64,000 nucleotides of DNA. Origin: Halorubrum halophilum. Its GTDB lineage: Archaea; Halobacteriota; Halobacteria; Halobacteriales; Haloferacaceae. The stretch lies in contig NZ_BBJP01000013.1 of the NCBI RefSeq assembly GCF_000739595.1, forward strand, positions 124,001 to 188,000, in the 5' to 3' direction. Of this stretch, positions 26,953 to 35,624 are shown piece after piece (position 1 is the first letter of the stretch; each line of letters opens with the position of its first letter). The position numbers and the translations under genes are program-made. The notes under the pieces are model-generated. The model worked only from the letters and a program-made list of their open reading frames with translations. It did not search any database and had not been told where the DNA came from.

Positions 26953-27630
26953 ATGGAGGTCATCGTTCCCTTTTCGACCGACCGCCCGAAGTCGCGACTC
27001 TCCGGCGTTCTCTCGCGCGACGAGCGAAATCGGTTCGCGCGCGAGATGCTCGACGACGTGCTCGACGCCGTCGTCGCCGCCGGCGGCGAACCACAGGTCC
27101 TCGCCACCGACGCGGTCGACGCCGACCTCCCCTGTCCGGTGACGGTCGACGACCGCCCCCTGACCGACGCGGTCAACGCGGCGCTGGACGCGCGGCTCGG
27201 GGAGAGCGAACCCGTCGCCGACCGCGTCGCGGTCGTCATGGCCGACCTCGCGCTCGCCACCCCGGAAGCGCTGCGGGAGCTGTTCGCGGCCGGCCGCGAG
27301 GCCGACGTGGCGATCGCGCCCGGCCGCGGCGGCGGGACGAACGCGTTCGTCGCCGGCCACCCGGAGTTCGAGACGGACTACCACGGCGCCTCTTACCTCG
27401 ATCACCGTCGGATCGCCGACGAAGTCGGCGCGAGCGTCGAGGTCGTCGACTCCCACCGCCTCGCGACCGACATCGACGAGCCGACCGATCTCGCGGAGCT
27501 GCTGATCCACGCCGAGGCTGACGGCGACGGCAACGACGGCGGGGGCGGAGGAAAAGCGCCGCGATGGCTCCGCGACGCCGGCTTCGCGCTCGATACGACG
27601 GACGGGCGGGTCGGCATCGAGCGGGAGTAG
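26953..27630 (+). CDS. cofC: 2-phospho-L-lactate guanylyltransferase
   Basis: A 225-residue nucleotidyltransferase of coenzyme F420 biosynthesis. It starts MEVIVPFSTDRPKSRLSGVL, keeping the family's PF...KSRLS loop. RVAVVMADLALATPEAL and the APGRGGGTNAFVAG segment belong to the nucleotide-binding fold. The gene is 18 nt after cetZ1 and about 90 nt before cofG, so F420 genes cluster here. A halophilic low-complexity stretch (DGDGNDGGGGGK) lies near the C-terminus. Confidence 0.92.
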   Translation: MEVIVPFSTDRPKSRLSGVLSRDERNRFAREMLDDVLDAVVAAGGEPQVLATDAVDADLPCPVTVDDRPLTDAVNAALDARLGESEPVADRVAVVMADLALATPEALRELFAAGREADVAIAPGRGGGTNAFVAGHPEFETDYHGASYLDHRRIADEVGASVEVVDSHRLATDIDEPTDLAELLIHAEADGDGNDGGGGGKAPRWLRDAGFALDTTDGRVGIERE

Positions 27631-27722
27631 ACGGGGGGAGGGGGTCGGATCGCCCCCGCCCCGGCGACGCCGCCGGATCCGCGACCGCGATCCTTTTTGA
27701 GTCCCGACCGAGAGAGGCGAAC

Positions 27723-28895
27723 GTGTTCGCGGCCGCCGAGGAGTACGGGATCGAGATCGAGCCCGACGCGGAGCGCGTCGAGCGGCTGCTCTCGGTCACG
27801 CCCGACGACGTCGAGCCCGCCGACCGGCTCACCTTCGCGCGCAACGTCTTCGTCCCCCTGACGACCGCGTGCCGGTACACCTGCACCTACTGCACCTACT
27901 ACGACGTGCCGGGCGAGGCGTCGCTGCTGTCGCCCGAGGAGGTCCGGGAGCGCTGTCGCGTGGGAGCCGACGCCGGCTGCACGGAGGCGCTGTTCACCTT
28001 CGGCGACGAGCCCGACGACCGGTACACCGAGATCCACGATCAGCTCGACGAGTGGGGGTACGACTCGATCGTAGAGTACCTCTACCGCGCCTGCGAGATC
28101 GCCTTAGAGGAGGGACTACTCCCGCACTCGAATCCCGGCGACCTCACGGAGGCGCAGTTCGCAAAGCTCCGCGAGGTGAACGCCTCGATGGGCGTCATGC
28201 TGGAGACGACCGCCGACGTCGACGCGCATTCGGGGGGCCGCCGGAAGACCCCCGGCCAGCGGCTCAACACAATCCGCGCCGCGGGCCGGCAGGGTGTGCC
28301 CTTCACCACCGGCATCCTCGTCGGCATCGGCGAGGACCCGCGCGACCGGGCGGAGAGCCTGCTCGCGATCCGCGAGCTCCACGAGCGACACGACCACGTC
28401 CAGGAGGTGATCGTCCAGAACGTCGTCCCGAACGAGCGGTCTGACTTCGCGAAGCCAGACCTGGAAACGATGCGCCGGGTCGTCGCGATGGCGCGGGCCG
28501 CGCTCCCACCGGAGGTGTCGGTGCAGGTGCCGCCGAACCTCTCGCCGGCGGAGGAGCTCGTCGACTGCGGTATCGACGACCTCGGCGGTGTCTCCCCCGT
28601 CACCGACGACTACGTGAACCCGGACTACGCGTGGCCCGACCTCGACGGCCTCCGCGCGGTCGCCGACGCGGGCGGGATGCCGCTGCGCGAGCGGCTCCCG
28701 ACCTACGCGCGGTACCTCCCCGACGGTCTCGGGCCGCCCGGCGTCGACCCGGCCCCCGCGCCGACGAACCGCGGGGCGTGGATCCCGCCGGCGGTTCGCG
28801 ACCGGATGCGCGCGGAGGACCCGCACGGGCGTCGGCTTCGAGGCGTCGCGCGGGGGGACGGGCCGCTCGACCCTCGACCGGCTCGCGGCGACTGA
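27723..28895 (+). CDS. cofG: FO synthase subunit CofG (7,8-didemethyl-8-hydroxy-5-deazariboflavin synthase)
   Basis: A 390-residue radical-SAM enzyme making the deazaflavin chromophore of F420 together with CofH. The cluster motif CRYTCTYC gives Cys50, Cys54 and Cys57 counting from the GTG at 27723. Later parts are ALFTFGDEPDDRY, GVMLETTADVDA and the metal-adjacent VQVPPNLSP. The start is supported by a T-rich TATA-like tract CCTTTTTGAG about 30 nt upstream. cofH is not in this window. Confidence 0.93.
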   Translation: MFAAAEEYGIEIEPDAERVERLLSVTPDDVEPADRLTFARNVFVPLTTACRYTCTYCTYYDVPGEASLLSPEEVRERCRVGADAGCTEALFTFGDEPDDRYTEIHDQLDEWGYDSIVEYLYRACEIALEEGLLPHSNPGDLTEAQFAKLREVNASMGVMLETTADVDAHSGGRRKTPGQRLNTIRAAGRQGVPFTTGILVGIGEDPRDRAESLLAIRELHERHDHVQEVIVQNVVPNERSDFAKPDLETMRRVVAMARAALPPEVSVQVPPNLSPAEELVDCGIDDLGGVSPVTDDYVNPDYAWPDLDGLRAVADAGGMPLRERLPTYARYLPDGLGPPGVDPAPAPTNRGAWIPPAVRDRMRAEDPHGRRLRGVARGDGPLDPRPARGD

Positions 28896-28951
28896 GCGCG
28901 GTTCGGATGCGCCACCGACCCCGCATAAACAACTGCGCTGCCAGTAGCTTC

Positions 28952-28959
28952 TTTAAATA
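28952..28959 (+). promoter_or_regulatory. TATA box of the MscS-like channel gene
   Basis: TTTAAATA sits 21-28 nt before the ATG at 28980, near the leaderless spacing. Confidence 0.55.
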
Positions 28960-28979
28960 CCCATTCATATAGGTGGACG

Positions 28980-29840
28980 ATGGTACTCCTACAGCTCGAC
29001 GCGATCGCGAACGTGGTCGATCTCGGCGGCATCGCGACGGCGGTGGTCGGCTTCGTCGTCGGTTTCCTCGCCGTGTTGTTGTTCGGGAAGTACGCGTTCG
29101 TTCCGGGCGTGCGTCGGATCCTCGGGTCGCGAGGCTTCGACGACGCAGTCCGGAGCCTCGGGACGAGCGTCGCCAACGCGGTCGTGTGGGTCGCGGCGAT
29201 CGCGATCGGGTTCACGGTCGCCGGCTACGGCGCGTTCCTATCGGCGTTCGCCGTCTTCGGCGGCGCCATCGCGCTCGCGATCGGCTTCGCCGCGCAGGAC
29301 CTCCTCGGCAACTTCGTCGCCGGGATCTTCATCCTGAAAGACAAGCCGTTCGAGGTCGGCGACTGGATCGAGTGGGACGGGAACGCGGGCCGCGTCGAGG
29401 ACATCGACCTACGGGTCTCCCGCGTCCGCACCTTCGACAACGAGCGGATCACGGTGCCGAACGGCGACCTCGCGAACAACGCCGTCACCAACCCGGTCGC
29501 CTACGAGACGCTCCGCCAGAAGTTCGTCTTCGGGATCGGCTACGACGACGACATCTCACAGGCCACCGACATCATCATCGAGAAGGCGGAGGCCCACGCG
29601 GACATCCTCGACGACCCCGCGCCCTCGGTCCGGCTCGTGAGCCTCGGCGACTCCGACGTGGGACTGCAGTGTCGCTGGTGGATCTCGGACCCGGACCGCG
29701 GGGACTTCGTCCGCGTGCGCTCCGAGTACGTCACCGAGGTCAAGGAGGCGTTCGACGAGGCCGGCATCGACATCCCGTACGTCCACCGGCAGCTCACCGG
29801 GAGCGTCGAGATGGTCGAGTCGGTCGCCGACGAGGAGTAG
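28980..29840 (+). CDS. MscS-family mechanosensitive ion channel
   Basis: A 286-residue membrane protein. Three hydrophobic helices come first (about residues 12-40, 62-90 and 90-115). The pore helix region is FGGAIALAIGFAAQDLLGNF, typical of MscS TM3. The cytosolic beta domain contains FEVGDWIEWDGNAGRVEDI and RTFDNERITVPNGDL. Such channels release solutes after osmotic down-shock. A poly-T terminator follows 24 nt after the stop. Confidence 0.93.
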   Translation: MVLLQLDAIANVVDLGGIATAVVGFVVGFLAVLLFGKYAFVPGVRRILGSRGFDDAVRSLGTSVANAVVWVAAIAIGFTVAGYGAFLSAFAVFGGAIALAIGFAAQDLLGNFVAGIFILKDKPFEVGDWIEWDGNAGRVEDIDLRVSRVRTFDNERITVPNGDLANNAVTNPVAYETLRQKFVFGIGYDDDISQATDIIIEKAEAHADILDDPAPSVRLVSLGDSDVGLQCRWWISDPDRGDFVRVRSEYVTEVKEAFDEAGIDIPYVHRQLTGSVEMVESVADEE

Positions 29841-29864
29841 GGCGAGAACGCGCTCGGCCCGCGG

Positions 29865-29873
29865 TTTTTTTTT
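29865..29873 (+). terminator. Poly-T terminator after the MscS-like gene
   Basis: A run of nine T residues follows a GC-rich stretch 25 nt after the stop at 29840. Archaeal RNA polymerase terminates at such T tracts without needing a hairpin. Confidence 0.6.
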
Positions 29874-29901
29874 AGATCACCGCGAGCGTCCGCGGATTTA
29901 C

Positions 29902-29940
29902 TTATAAGCGATCGTCGAGACAGACGGAACCACTTTTTAG
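29902..29940 (+). promoter_or_regulatory. thiE upstream region with TTATAAGCGATCGTCG box
   Basis: The 16-nt TTATAAGCGATCGTCG (29902-29917) nearly equals a box found inside the three-hairpin repeats. A second TATA-like CTTTTTAG at 29933-29940 is about 23-30 nt before the thiE ATG and would give a leaderless transcript. No TPP riboswitch fold is visible. Confidence 0.45.
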
Positions 29941-29962
29941 CCACCACCCGAAGATATCACTA

Positions 29963-30601
29963 ATGAATCCCAGCGAGTGGCGGGCGTACCTCGTGACGCA
30001 GGAGAGTCGGTCGGCGGGTCGAGAAACCGCAGAGATCGTCGAGACGGCGCTCGACGGCGGCGTCGACGCCGTCCAGATCCGCGAGAAGGGACGGTCGGCG
30101 CGCGAGCGGTACGATCTCGGGCGCCGGCTCCGAGAGCTCACCGCGGACGCCGACGTTCCCCTGATCGTCAACGACCGGGTCGATCTGGCCGCCGCGGTCG
30201 ACGCCGACGGTGTCCACCTCGGGCAGTCCGATCTGCCGGCCGCGGTCGCCCGCGAGCGACTGGGGGAGGAGTCGATCGTGGGCGTCTCGGCGTCGACGGT
30301 CCCGGAGGCGCGAGCGGCGGCCGACGCGGGCGCGGACTACCTCGGCGTCGGCGCGGTGTACGCGACGGACACGAAGGACGTGCCGGCGGAGACGAACGGC
30401 GTCGGCCCCGAGCGCGTCGCGACGATCGCCGACGCCGTCGACCTTCCCGTGGTCGGGATCGGGGGGATCGACGCCGGGAACGCCGGCGCGGTCGCAGAGG
30501 CGGGCGCGGCCGGCGTGGCGGTCGTCTCGGCGATCACGGCCGCGGACGACCCGCGCGCCGCGGCCGCGGAGATCCGGGAGGTGGTCGGCGATGAGCGGTG
30601 A
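29963..30601 (+). CDS. thiE: Thiamine phosphate synthase
   Basis: A 212-residue TIM-barrel enzyme joining aminopyrimidine diphosphate and thiazole phosphate to thiamine phosphate. The family segments are VDAVQIREKG, PLIVNDRVDLAAAVDADGVHLGQSD, and the phosphate loop GIGGIDAGNAG. The length is normal. The last 11 nt overlap the start of thiM, so both are translated from one message. Confidence 0.95.
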   Translation: MNPSEWRAYLVTQESRSAGRETAEIVETALDGGVDAVQIREKGRSARERYDLGRRLRELTADADVPLIVNDRVDLAAAVDADGVHLGQSDLPAAVARERLGEESIVGVSASTVPEARAAADAGADYLGVGAVYATDTKDVPAETNGVGPERVATIADAVDLPVVGIGGIDAGNAGAVAEAGAAGVAVVSAITAADDPRAAAAEIREVVGDER

Positions 30602-31439
30602 GCCGGTCAACGATGTGCCAGTCGGAGAGATCCTGTCCGCGGTCGAGGCGGCCGCGCCGCTGGTGCACCACCTGACCAACGACGTGACGACGAGCGAGAC
30701 CGCGAACATCACGCTCCACTGGGGCGGGCTTCCGGTGATGGCCGACGCCCCGGCGGAGGCGGGCGACATGGCCGCCGGCGCGGACGCGGTCGTGATCAAC
30801 ACCGGGACCGCGTCGACGACCGACATCGACGCGATGGTCGACGCGGGCCGGCGCGCCAACGAGGCGGGCGTCCCGGTCGTGCTCGACCCGGTCGGGTACG
30901 GGGCCACGCCGCACCGCGTCGAGTCGGTCGGCAGGCTGCTGGACGCGATAGCGTTTGACATCATTAAGGGCAACGCCGGAGAAGTCCGCGGGCTCGCCGG
31001 CGAGGAGGCAACGGTCCGCGGCGTCGAGTCGGTGGGCGAGAGCGACGCGGGCGTCGCGGACGCGGCGCGGGCGCTCGCAGAGGAGACGGGAGCGGTCGTC
31101 GTCGCGTCCGGCCCGACCGACATCGTCGCCGACGGCGAGGACGCGTACGAGCTGTCGGTCGGCCACGAGCGCATGGGCTCGTTCGTCGGGTCGGGCTGTA
31201 TGCTCGCGAGCACCCTCGGAACGCTCTCGGCGGTCGTCGGGGAGGGCGACGAGGCGCCGGCGTCGACGACCGAGGCCGCGCTCGCCGCGTGCGCCGCGTA
31301 CGGGTTCGCCGGCGAGCGTGCCGCGGAGGGCGACCCCGCGGGGCCGGCGAGCTACCGGACGGCGTTCATGGACGCGGTGGCCGCGCTGGCGTCGGAGCGG
31401 CCCGCGCTCGACGCCGCATCGCGGATCGAGGGGGTCTGA
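30591..31439 (+). CDS. thiM: Hydroxyethylthiazole kinase
   Basis: A 282-residue ribokinase-fold enzyme phosphorylating the thiazole unit in thiamine salvage. Family segments: VHHLTNDVTTSETANITL, VLDPVGYGATPHR, FDIIKGNAGEVRGLAG and the catalytic loop MGSFVGSGCMLAST, including GSGC. The ATG at 30591 overlaps thiE by 11 nt. With tenA at 15 kb this shows a salvage route for both thiamine halves. Confidence 0.95.
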   Translation: MSGEPVNDVPVGEILSAVEAAAPLVHHLTNDVTTSETANITLHWGGLPVMADAPAEAGDMAAGADAVVINTGTASTTDIDAMVDAGRRANEAGVPVVLDPVGYGATPHRVESVGRLLDAIAFDIIKGNAGEVRGLAGEEATVRGVESVGESDAGVADAARALAEETGAVVVASGPTDIVADGEDAYELSVGHERMGSFVGSGCMLASTLGTLSAVVGEGDEAPASTTEAALAACAAYGFAGERAAEGDPAGPASYRTAFMDAVAALASERPALDAASRIEGV

Positions 31440-31475
31440 TCCCGGCGGTCAGCCGGGCGGGCGGCCTCGGGTCGC

Positions 31476-32180
31476 TTACCGCGTCGCCGCCTTCCACTCG
31501 CGGAGGCCGAGCCGCTCGCCGTTCAGGTCCTCGGCGGGCGCCTCGGTCGCGGCCCAGACGAACAGCGGCGCGACGCTCTCCGGGTCGCGGGCGCGCTCCT
31601 TCCCGGTGAGGTCGGTCGCGACCAGCCCGGGGTCGACGACGCCGACTGTCACGTCGAGGTCGGCCGCGAACCCCCGCGCGACCCCTTCGGCGGCCGCCTT
31701 CGAGGCGGCGTACGCGCCCATCCCGGGTCGGGACTCGTGGGCGACGGCGCCGGAGGGAACGACGACTCGCGCGTCCTCGGCGAGATGCGGGACCGCCTCC
31801 GAAATCGTCGCGAAGACCCCGCGGGCGTTGGTCCGCATCGTGTCGTCGTAGTCGGCGTAGCTCGCCTCGTCGATCGGGCGCTCGCCCGGCCCGCCGTGGA
31901 AGACGGCCGCGTTCGCGAACACCGCGTCTACGGGGCCGGCCTCCCGGGCGACGCCCTCGAAGAACCGCTCTAAGTCGAACTCGTCGCGCACGTCGACGCG
32001 GGCGCCCCACGCGGTGCCGGCACTTTCATCGCCTTCCTCGTTCAGCGCCGCGACCGTTCGGTCGACCGCGTCGCCGTCGCGTCCGGAGACGGCGACGAAC
32101 GCCCCCTCGCCGACGAACGCCTCGGCGACCGCCCGCCCGATCCCGCTCGTTGCGCCGGTGATCGCGACCGTGGGCTCCAT
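31476..32180 (-). CDS. Short-chain dehydrogenase/reductase
   Basis: A 234-residue classical SDR. The NAD(P) motif AITGATSGIGRAVAEAF is at residues 6-22. The middle FANAAVFHG replaces NNAG, the serine is in VVVPSGAVAH, and the active tyrosine and lysine are in GAYAASKAAAEG. The C-terminus is standard. Substrate unknown. It is convergent with the thiE-thiM operon and divergent from crtD. Confidence 0.9.
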   Translation of the reverse strand: MEPTVAITGATSGIGRAVAEAFVGEGAFVAVSGRDGDAVDRTVAALNEEGDESAGTAWGARVDVRDEFDLERFFEGVAREAGPVDAVFANAAVFHGGPGERPIDEASYADYDDTMRTNARGVFATISEAVPHLAEDARVVVPSGAVAHESRPGMGAYAASKAAAEGVARGFAADLDVTVGVVDPGLVATDLTGKERARDPESVAPLFVWAATEAPAEDLNGERLGLREWKAATR

Positions 32181-32240
32181 ATGGGGATCGGTACGGTTGT
32201 CGCCGACTTAGGCGTACCCACTTCGGCCGTCTGGCCGGTA

Positions 32241-32246
32241 TTTATA
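32241..32246 (+). promoter_or_regulatory. TATA box of the bacterioruberin operon
   Basis: TTTATA lies 24-29 nt before the ATG at 32270, supporting that ATG and a leaderless transcript for crtD-lyeJ-cruF. Confidence 0.6.
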
Positions 32247-32269
32247 CCGCTCCCGCCGTACGATTGGAC

Positions 32270-33769
32270 ATGGACGTGGCCCCGGACATCGACGCCGTGG
32301 CCGGCGAGTCCGTCGCTGTGATCGGCGGCGGGTTCGGCGGCCTCTCGACCGCGTGTTACCTCGCGGACGCCGGCGCGGACGTGACCCTCTTGGAGAAGAA
32401 CGAGCAGCTCGGCGGGCGCGCGAGCCGACTGGAGGCCGACGGCTTCCGGTTCGACATGGGCCCCTCGTGGTATCTCATGCCCGACGTGTTCGAGCGGTTC
32501 TTCGGCCACTTCGGCCGCGAGCCGTCGGAGTTCTACGAGCTGGAGCGGCTCGACCCCCACTACCGAGTGTTCTGGAAGGACGGCGACAAGGTCGACGTGC
32601 TCCCAGACCGCGAGGCGAACAAGGCTCTCTTCGAGGAGTACGAGCCCGGCGCGGGCGAGGCGTTCGAGGACTACTTGGAGGAGTCCGAGCGCACCTACGA
32701 AATCGGGATGGAACACTTCGTGTACGAGGACCGCCCGCGGCTCCGCGACTACGTCGACAAGGACGTGCTCCGGTACTCGTGGGGACTCTCGCTGCTCGGC
32801 AAGATGCAGGGGCACGTCGAGAGCTACTTCGATCACCCGAAGCTCCAGCAGCTGATGCAGTACACGCTCGTCTTCCTCGGCGGCTCGCCGTACAACACCC
32901 CGGCGCTGTACAACCTGATGAGCCACGTCGACTACAACATGGGCGTCTACTACCCCGAGGGCGGGATCGGCGCCGTCGTCGACGGGATCGTCGACCTCGG
33001 CGACGACCTCGGCGTGGAGTACGTCACCGACGCCGAGGTGACGGCCATCGAGGGGCGACAGGGGGGATTCGCGCTCGACACCGCCGGCGGCGAGCGTTAC
33101 CTCTCGGATCTCGTCGTCTCCGACGCCGACTACGCCCACACGGAACAGGAGCTGCTCCCGAAACACAAGCGGCAGTACAGCGAGGAGTACTGGGAGTCGC
33201 GGACGTACGCGCCCTCCGCGTTCCTGCTGTACCTCGGCGTCGAGGGCGACGTGCCGAACCTCGAACACCACACGCTGGTGTTGCCGACCGGGTGGGACCG
33301 CCACTTCGAGCAGATATTCGACGACCCGTCGTGGCCCGACGACCCGGCCTACTACCTCTGCGTCCCCTCCGAGACCGACGACACCGTCGCGCCGGAGGGG
33401 CACAGCAACCTGTTCGCGCTGGTCCCCGTCGCGCCCGGGCTGGAGGACACCCCCGAACTGCGCGAGGAGTACCGCGACCTCGTGTTGGACGACATCGCCG
33501 AGAACACCGGTACGGAGCTGCGCGACCGGATCGTCTTCGAGGAGACGTTCTGCGTCGACGACTTCGCCGACCGGTACAACAGCTATCAGGGGAGCGCGCT
33601 CGGGCTGGCGCACACCCTGCGGCAGACCTCGCTGCTCCGGCCGCCGCACCGGTCCGAGGCGCTCGACGGGCTCTACTTCACGGGGTCGACGACGACTCCC
33701 GGTATCGGCGTCCCGATGTGTCTCATCAGCGGACAGCTGACCGCCGAGGAGCTGTCGAAGACGGCGTGA
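32270..33769 (+). CDS. crtD: Carotenoid 3,4-desaturase CrtD (phytoene desaturase family)
   Basis: A 499-residue FAD enzyme. The dinucleotide-binding segment VAVIGGGFGGLSTACYLADA and LEKNEQLGGRAS stand at the N-terminus, and the C-terminal carotenoid-oxidoreductase signature is GLYFTGSTTTPGIGVPMCL. It could be taken for a phytoene desaturase CrtI. The position before lyeJ and cruF points to the 3,4-desaturase of bacterioruberin synthesis, as known from Haloarcula. Its stop overlaps the possible GTG start of lyeJ. Confidence 0.88.
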   Translation: MDVAPDIDAVAGESVAVIGGGFGGLSTACYLADAGADVTLLEKNEQLGGRASRLEADGFRFDMGPSWYLMPDVFERFFGHFGREPSEFYELERLDPHYRVFWKDGDKVDVLPDREANKALFEEYEPGAGEAFEDYLEESERTYEIGMEHFVYEDRPRLRDYVDKDVLRYSWGLSLLGKMQGHVESYFDHPKLQQLMQYTLVFLGGSPYNTPALYNLMSHVDYNMGVYYPEGGIGAVVDGIVDLGDDLGVEYVTDAEVTAIEGRQGGFALDTAGGERYLSDLVVSDADYAHTEQELLPKHKRQYSEEYWESRTYAPSAFLLYLGVEGDVPNLEHHTLVLPTGWDRHFEQIFDDPSWPDDPAYYLCVPSETDDTVAPEGHSNLFALVPVAPGLEDTPELREEYRDLVLDDIAENTGTELRDRIVFEETFCVDDFADRYNSYQGSALGLAHTLRQTSLLRPPHRSEALDGLYFTGSTTTPGIGVPMCLISGQLTAEELSKTA

Positions 33770-33777
33770 TCGGAGCC

Positions 33778-34671
33778 GTGAGCGACTCCGACCGAGCCGC
33801 GGATTCCGCCCGACGCTCGCTCTCCGACCTCTGCCGGTACCTGCTGGTGCTGTCGCGACCGCGGTTCTGGTTGTACCTCGCCGGCCCCGTCGCCGTCGGC
33901 GTCACCTACGGGATCAGCGACGTGAGCGGGCTGTTCACGCCGGTCACGGTCGGGCTCACGGCGTACTTCCTCGTGCCGGCGAACGTCTTCCTCTACGGCG
34001 TCAACGACGCCTTCGACGCCGACGTCGACGAGCTGAACCCGAAGAAGGAGGGCCGCGAGGCGCGCTGGCGGGGCGACCGCCTCGTCTCGGTCGCGGTGGT
34101 CGTCTCCGGCGCGCTCGGGCTCGCCGCGTTCGCGGCCACGCCGCGGGTCGCGTGGCCGTACCTCGCCGGCTTCCTGCTGCTCGGCGCCGGCTACAGCGCT
34201 CCGCCGCTCCGTTTCAAGACGACCCCGTTCCTCGACTCCGCATCGAACGGACTGTACGTCCTGCCCGGTGCGGCCGCGTACGCCGCCGTGGCCGGGACGC
34301 ACCCGCCGCTCGCGGCGCTCGCGGGCGCGTGGCTCTGGGCGATGGGAATGCACACCTTCTCCGCGATCCCCGACATCGAACCGGACCGCGCCGCCGGGAT
34401 TCGGACGACGGCGACGCTTCTGGGCGAAGGGCGGACATACGCCTACTGCGCCGCCTGCTGGGTCGCCGCCGCGGTCGCGTTCGCCGCGGTCGACCTCCGA
34501 CTCGGCGCGCTGCTCGCCGTCTACCCCCTCTTCGTCGCGTGGGTCTCCCGGTCGTCGGTCGCGGTCGACCGCGCGTACTGGTGGTTCCCGGCGCTGAACA
34601 CCGCCGTCGGCACCCTGCTGGCGATGGGCGGGCTCTGGCGCGTCTACCCGATCACGGAGGCGCTCGCGTGA
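33778..34671 (+). CDS. lyeJ: Lycopene elongase / 1,2-hydratase LyeJ (UbiA prenyltransferase)
   Basis: About 297 residues from the GTG at 33778; the GTG at 33766, overlapping the crtD stop, is an alternative. It is a polytopic UbiA-fold prenyltransferase with two aspartate motifs, NVFLYGVNDAFDADVDELNP and the second IPDIEPDRAAGIRTT. Known homologues add C5 units to lycopene and hydrate its ends. About eight hydrophobic helices are visible. It is flanked by crtD and cruF with overlapping or touching ends. Confidence 0.88.
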   Translation: MSDSDRAADSARRSLSDLCRYLLVLSRPRFWLYLAGPVAVGVTYGISDVSGLFTPVTVGLTAYFLVPANVFLYGVNDAFDADVDELNPKKEGREARWRGDRLVSVAVVVSGALGLAAFAATPRVAWPYLAGFLLLGAGYSAPPLRFKTTPFLDSASNGLYVLPGAAAYAAVAGTHPPLAALAGAWLWAMGMHTFSAIPDIEPDRAAGIRTTATLLGEGRTYAYCAACWVAAAVAFAAVDLRLGALLAVYPLFVAWVSRSSVAVDRAYWWFPALNTAVGTLLAMGGLWRVYPITEALA

Positions 34672-35549
34672 GCGACTCCCCTTCGTCCGCCTCGGCGCCG
34701 GGACGGCTCGACGCGCTCCGGGCCCGGCTCCCCGACACGCGCCGCGAGGCGGAGCGCCTGCTCGACCGGATCGTCCGCGAGAACCGGTTCACCATCGCCG
34801 TGTTGTTCCCCCTCGTCGGCGCAATCTCGCTCGTCGGCAGCGCGGAGGGGTGGGTGCCCGAGCCGCTCGCCTTCAACCCCTGGTTCGTGCTGTTCGGCGT
34901 GTTAGTGATGCGCTCGCCGCTCGTCGTCGGGGTGTTGCCCGCGCTCGACCGCCGCGCAGTCGGGTGGATCAGCGTCCTCGTGGCGTACACCTACGCGATC
35001 GAGCTGTTCGGGGTCGCGACGGGGTGGCCGTACGGCACCTTCGAGTACACCGTGAGCCTCGGGCCGATGCTCGGCGGGGTGCCGCTCGCGCTCCCGGTCT
35101 TCTTCATCCCGCTCGTGGTGAACGCGTACCTGCTCTGTCTGCTGCTTCTCGGCCCGCGGGCGTCGAACGGGTGGCTCCGGCTCGCGACCGTGATCGCCGC
35201 GGTGGTGGCGATGGACGTGGTGCTCGACCCCGGCGCGGTCGCGCTCGGCTTCTGGAGCTTCGGCGGCGGCGCCTTCTTCGGCGTCCCCCTGTCGAACTAC
35301 GCCGGATGGATGTTGTCGGCGACGGTCGCGGTGGTCACGCTCGACCGCGCGTTCGCGGGGACGACGCTCCGAGACCGGCTGCGCGACTGCGAGTTCATGC
35401 TCGACGATATGGTGAGCTTCGTGATCCTCTGGGGCGGGATCAACCTCTGGTACGGGAACCTGCTCCCCGCCGCCGTCGCGGTCGCGTTCGGCGTCGGGCT
35501 CGTCCGCGCCGACCGGTTCGACGCGAGCCTGTTCACGCAGTGGCGGTGA
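34668..35549 (+). CDS. cruF: Bisanhydrobacterioruberin hydratase CruF
   Basis: A 293-residue membrane protein with about seven helices after a 45-residue charged N-terminus. Family parts include GVATGWPYGTFEYTVSLGP and VVLDPGAVALGFWSF, typical of CruF carotenoid 1,2-hydratases. It completes the path from lycopene to the C50 pigment bacterioruberin. The GTG start at 34668 overlaps the lyeJ stop (GTGA), suggesting coupled translation. Confidence 0.88.
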   Translation: MSDSPSSASAPGRLDALRARLPDTRREAERLLDRIVRENRFTIAVLFPLVGAISLVGSAEGWVPEPLAFNPWFVLFGVLVMRSPLVVGVLPALDRRAVGWISVLVAYTYAIELFGVATGWPYGTFEYTVSLGPMLGGVPLALPVFFIPLVVNAYLLCLLLLGPRASNGWLRLATVIAAVVAMDVVLDPGAVALGFWSFGGGAFFGVPLSNYAGWMLSATVAVVTLDRAFAGTTLRDRLRDCEFMLDDMVSFVILWGGINLWYGNLLPAAVAVAFGVGLVRADRFDASLFTQWR

Positions 35550-35594
35550 GGCGCCGTGACCGGACCCGACTCGACGACGCCGGACTCGGGACAT

Positions 35595-35602
35595 CTTATA
35601 TA
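35595..35602 (+). promoter_or_regulatory. TATA box upstream of the dacZ micro-ORF
   Basis: CTTATATA lies 23-30 nt before the ATG of the 26-codon ORF at 35625, so the transcript would begin at that ATG rather than at dacZ. Confidence 0.55.
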
Positions 35603-35624
35603 CGACGCGATCATTCACGTAGAC

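Noticed and set aside
25729-27510. A 593-codon antisense frame opposite cetZ1 and cofC
   Set aside because: The sense strand encodes recognised proteins with intact motifs; the antisense product is compositionally biased and has no domain.
29840-29962. Possible TPP riboswitch upstream of thiE
   Set aside because: The gap is short, has poly-T and TATA elements, and no CTGAGA or other TPP core motif; the transcript is probably leaderless.
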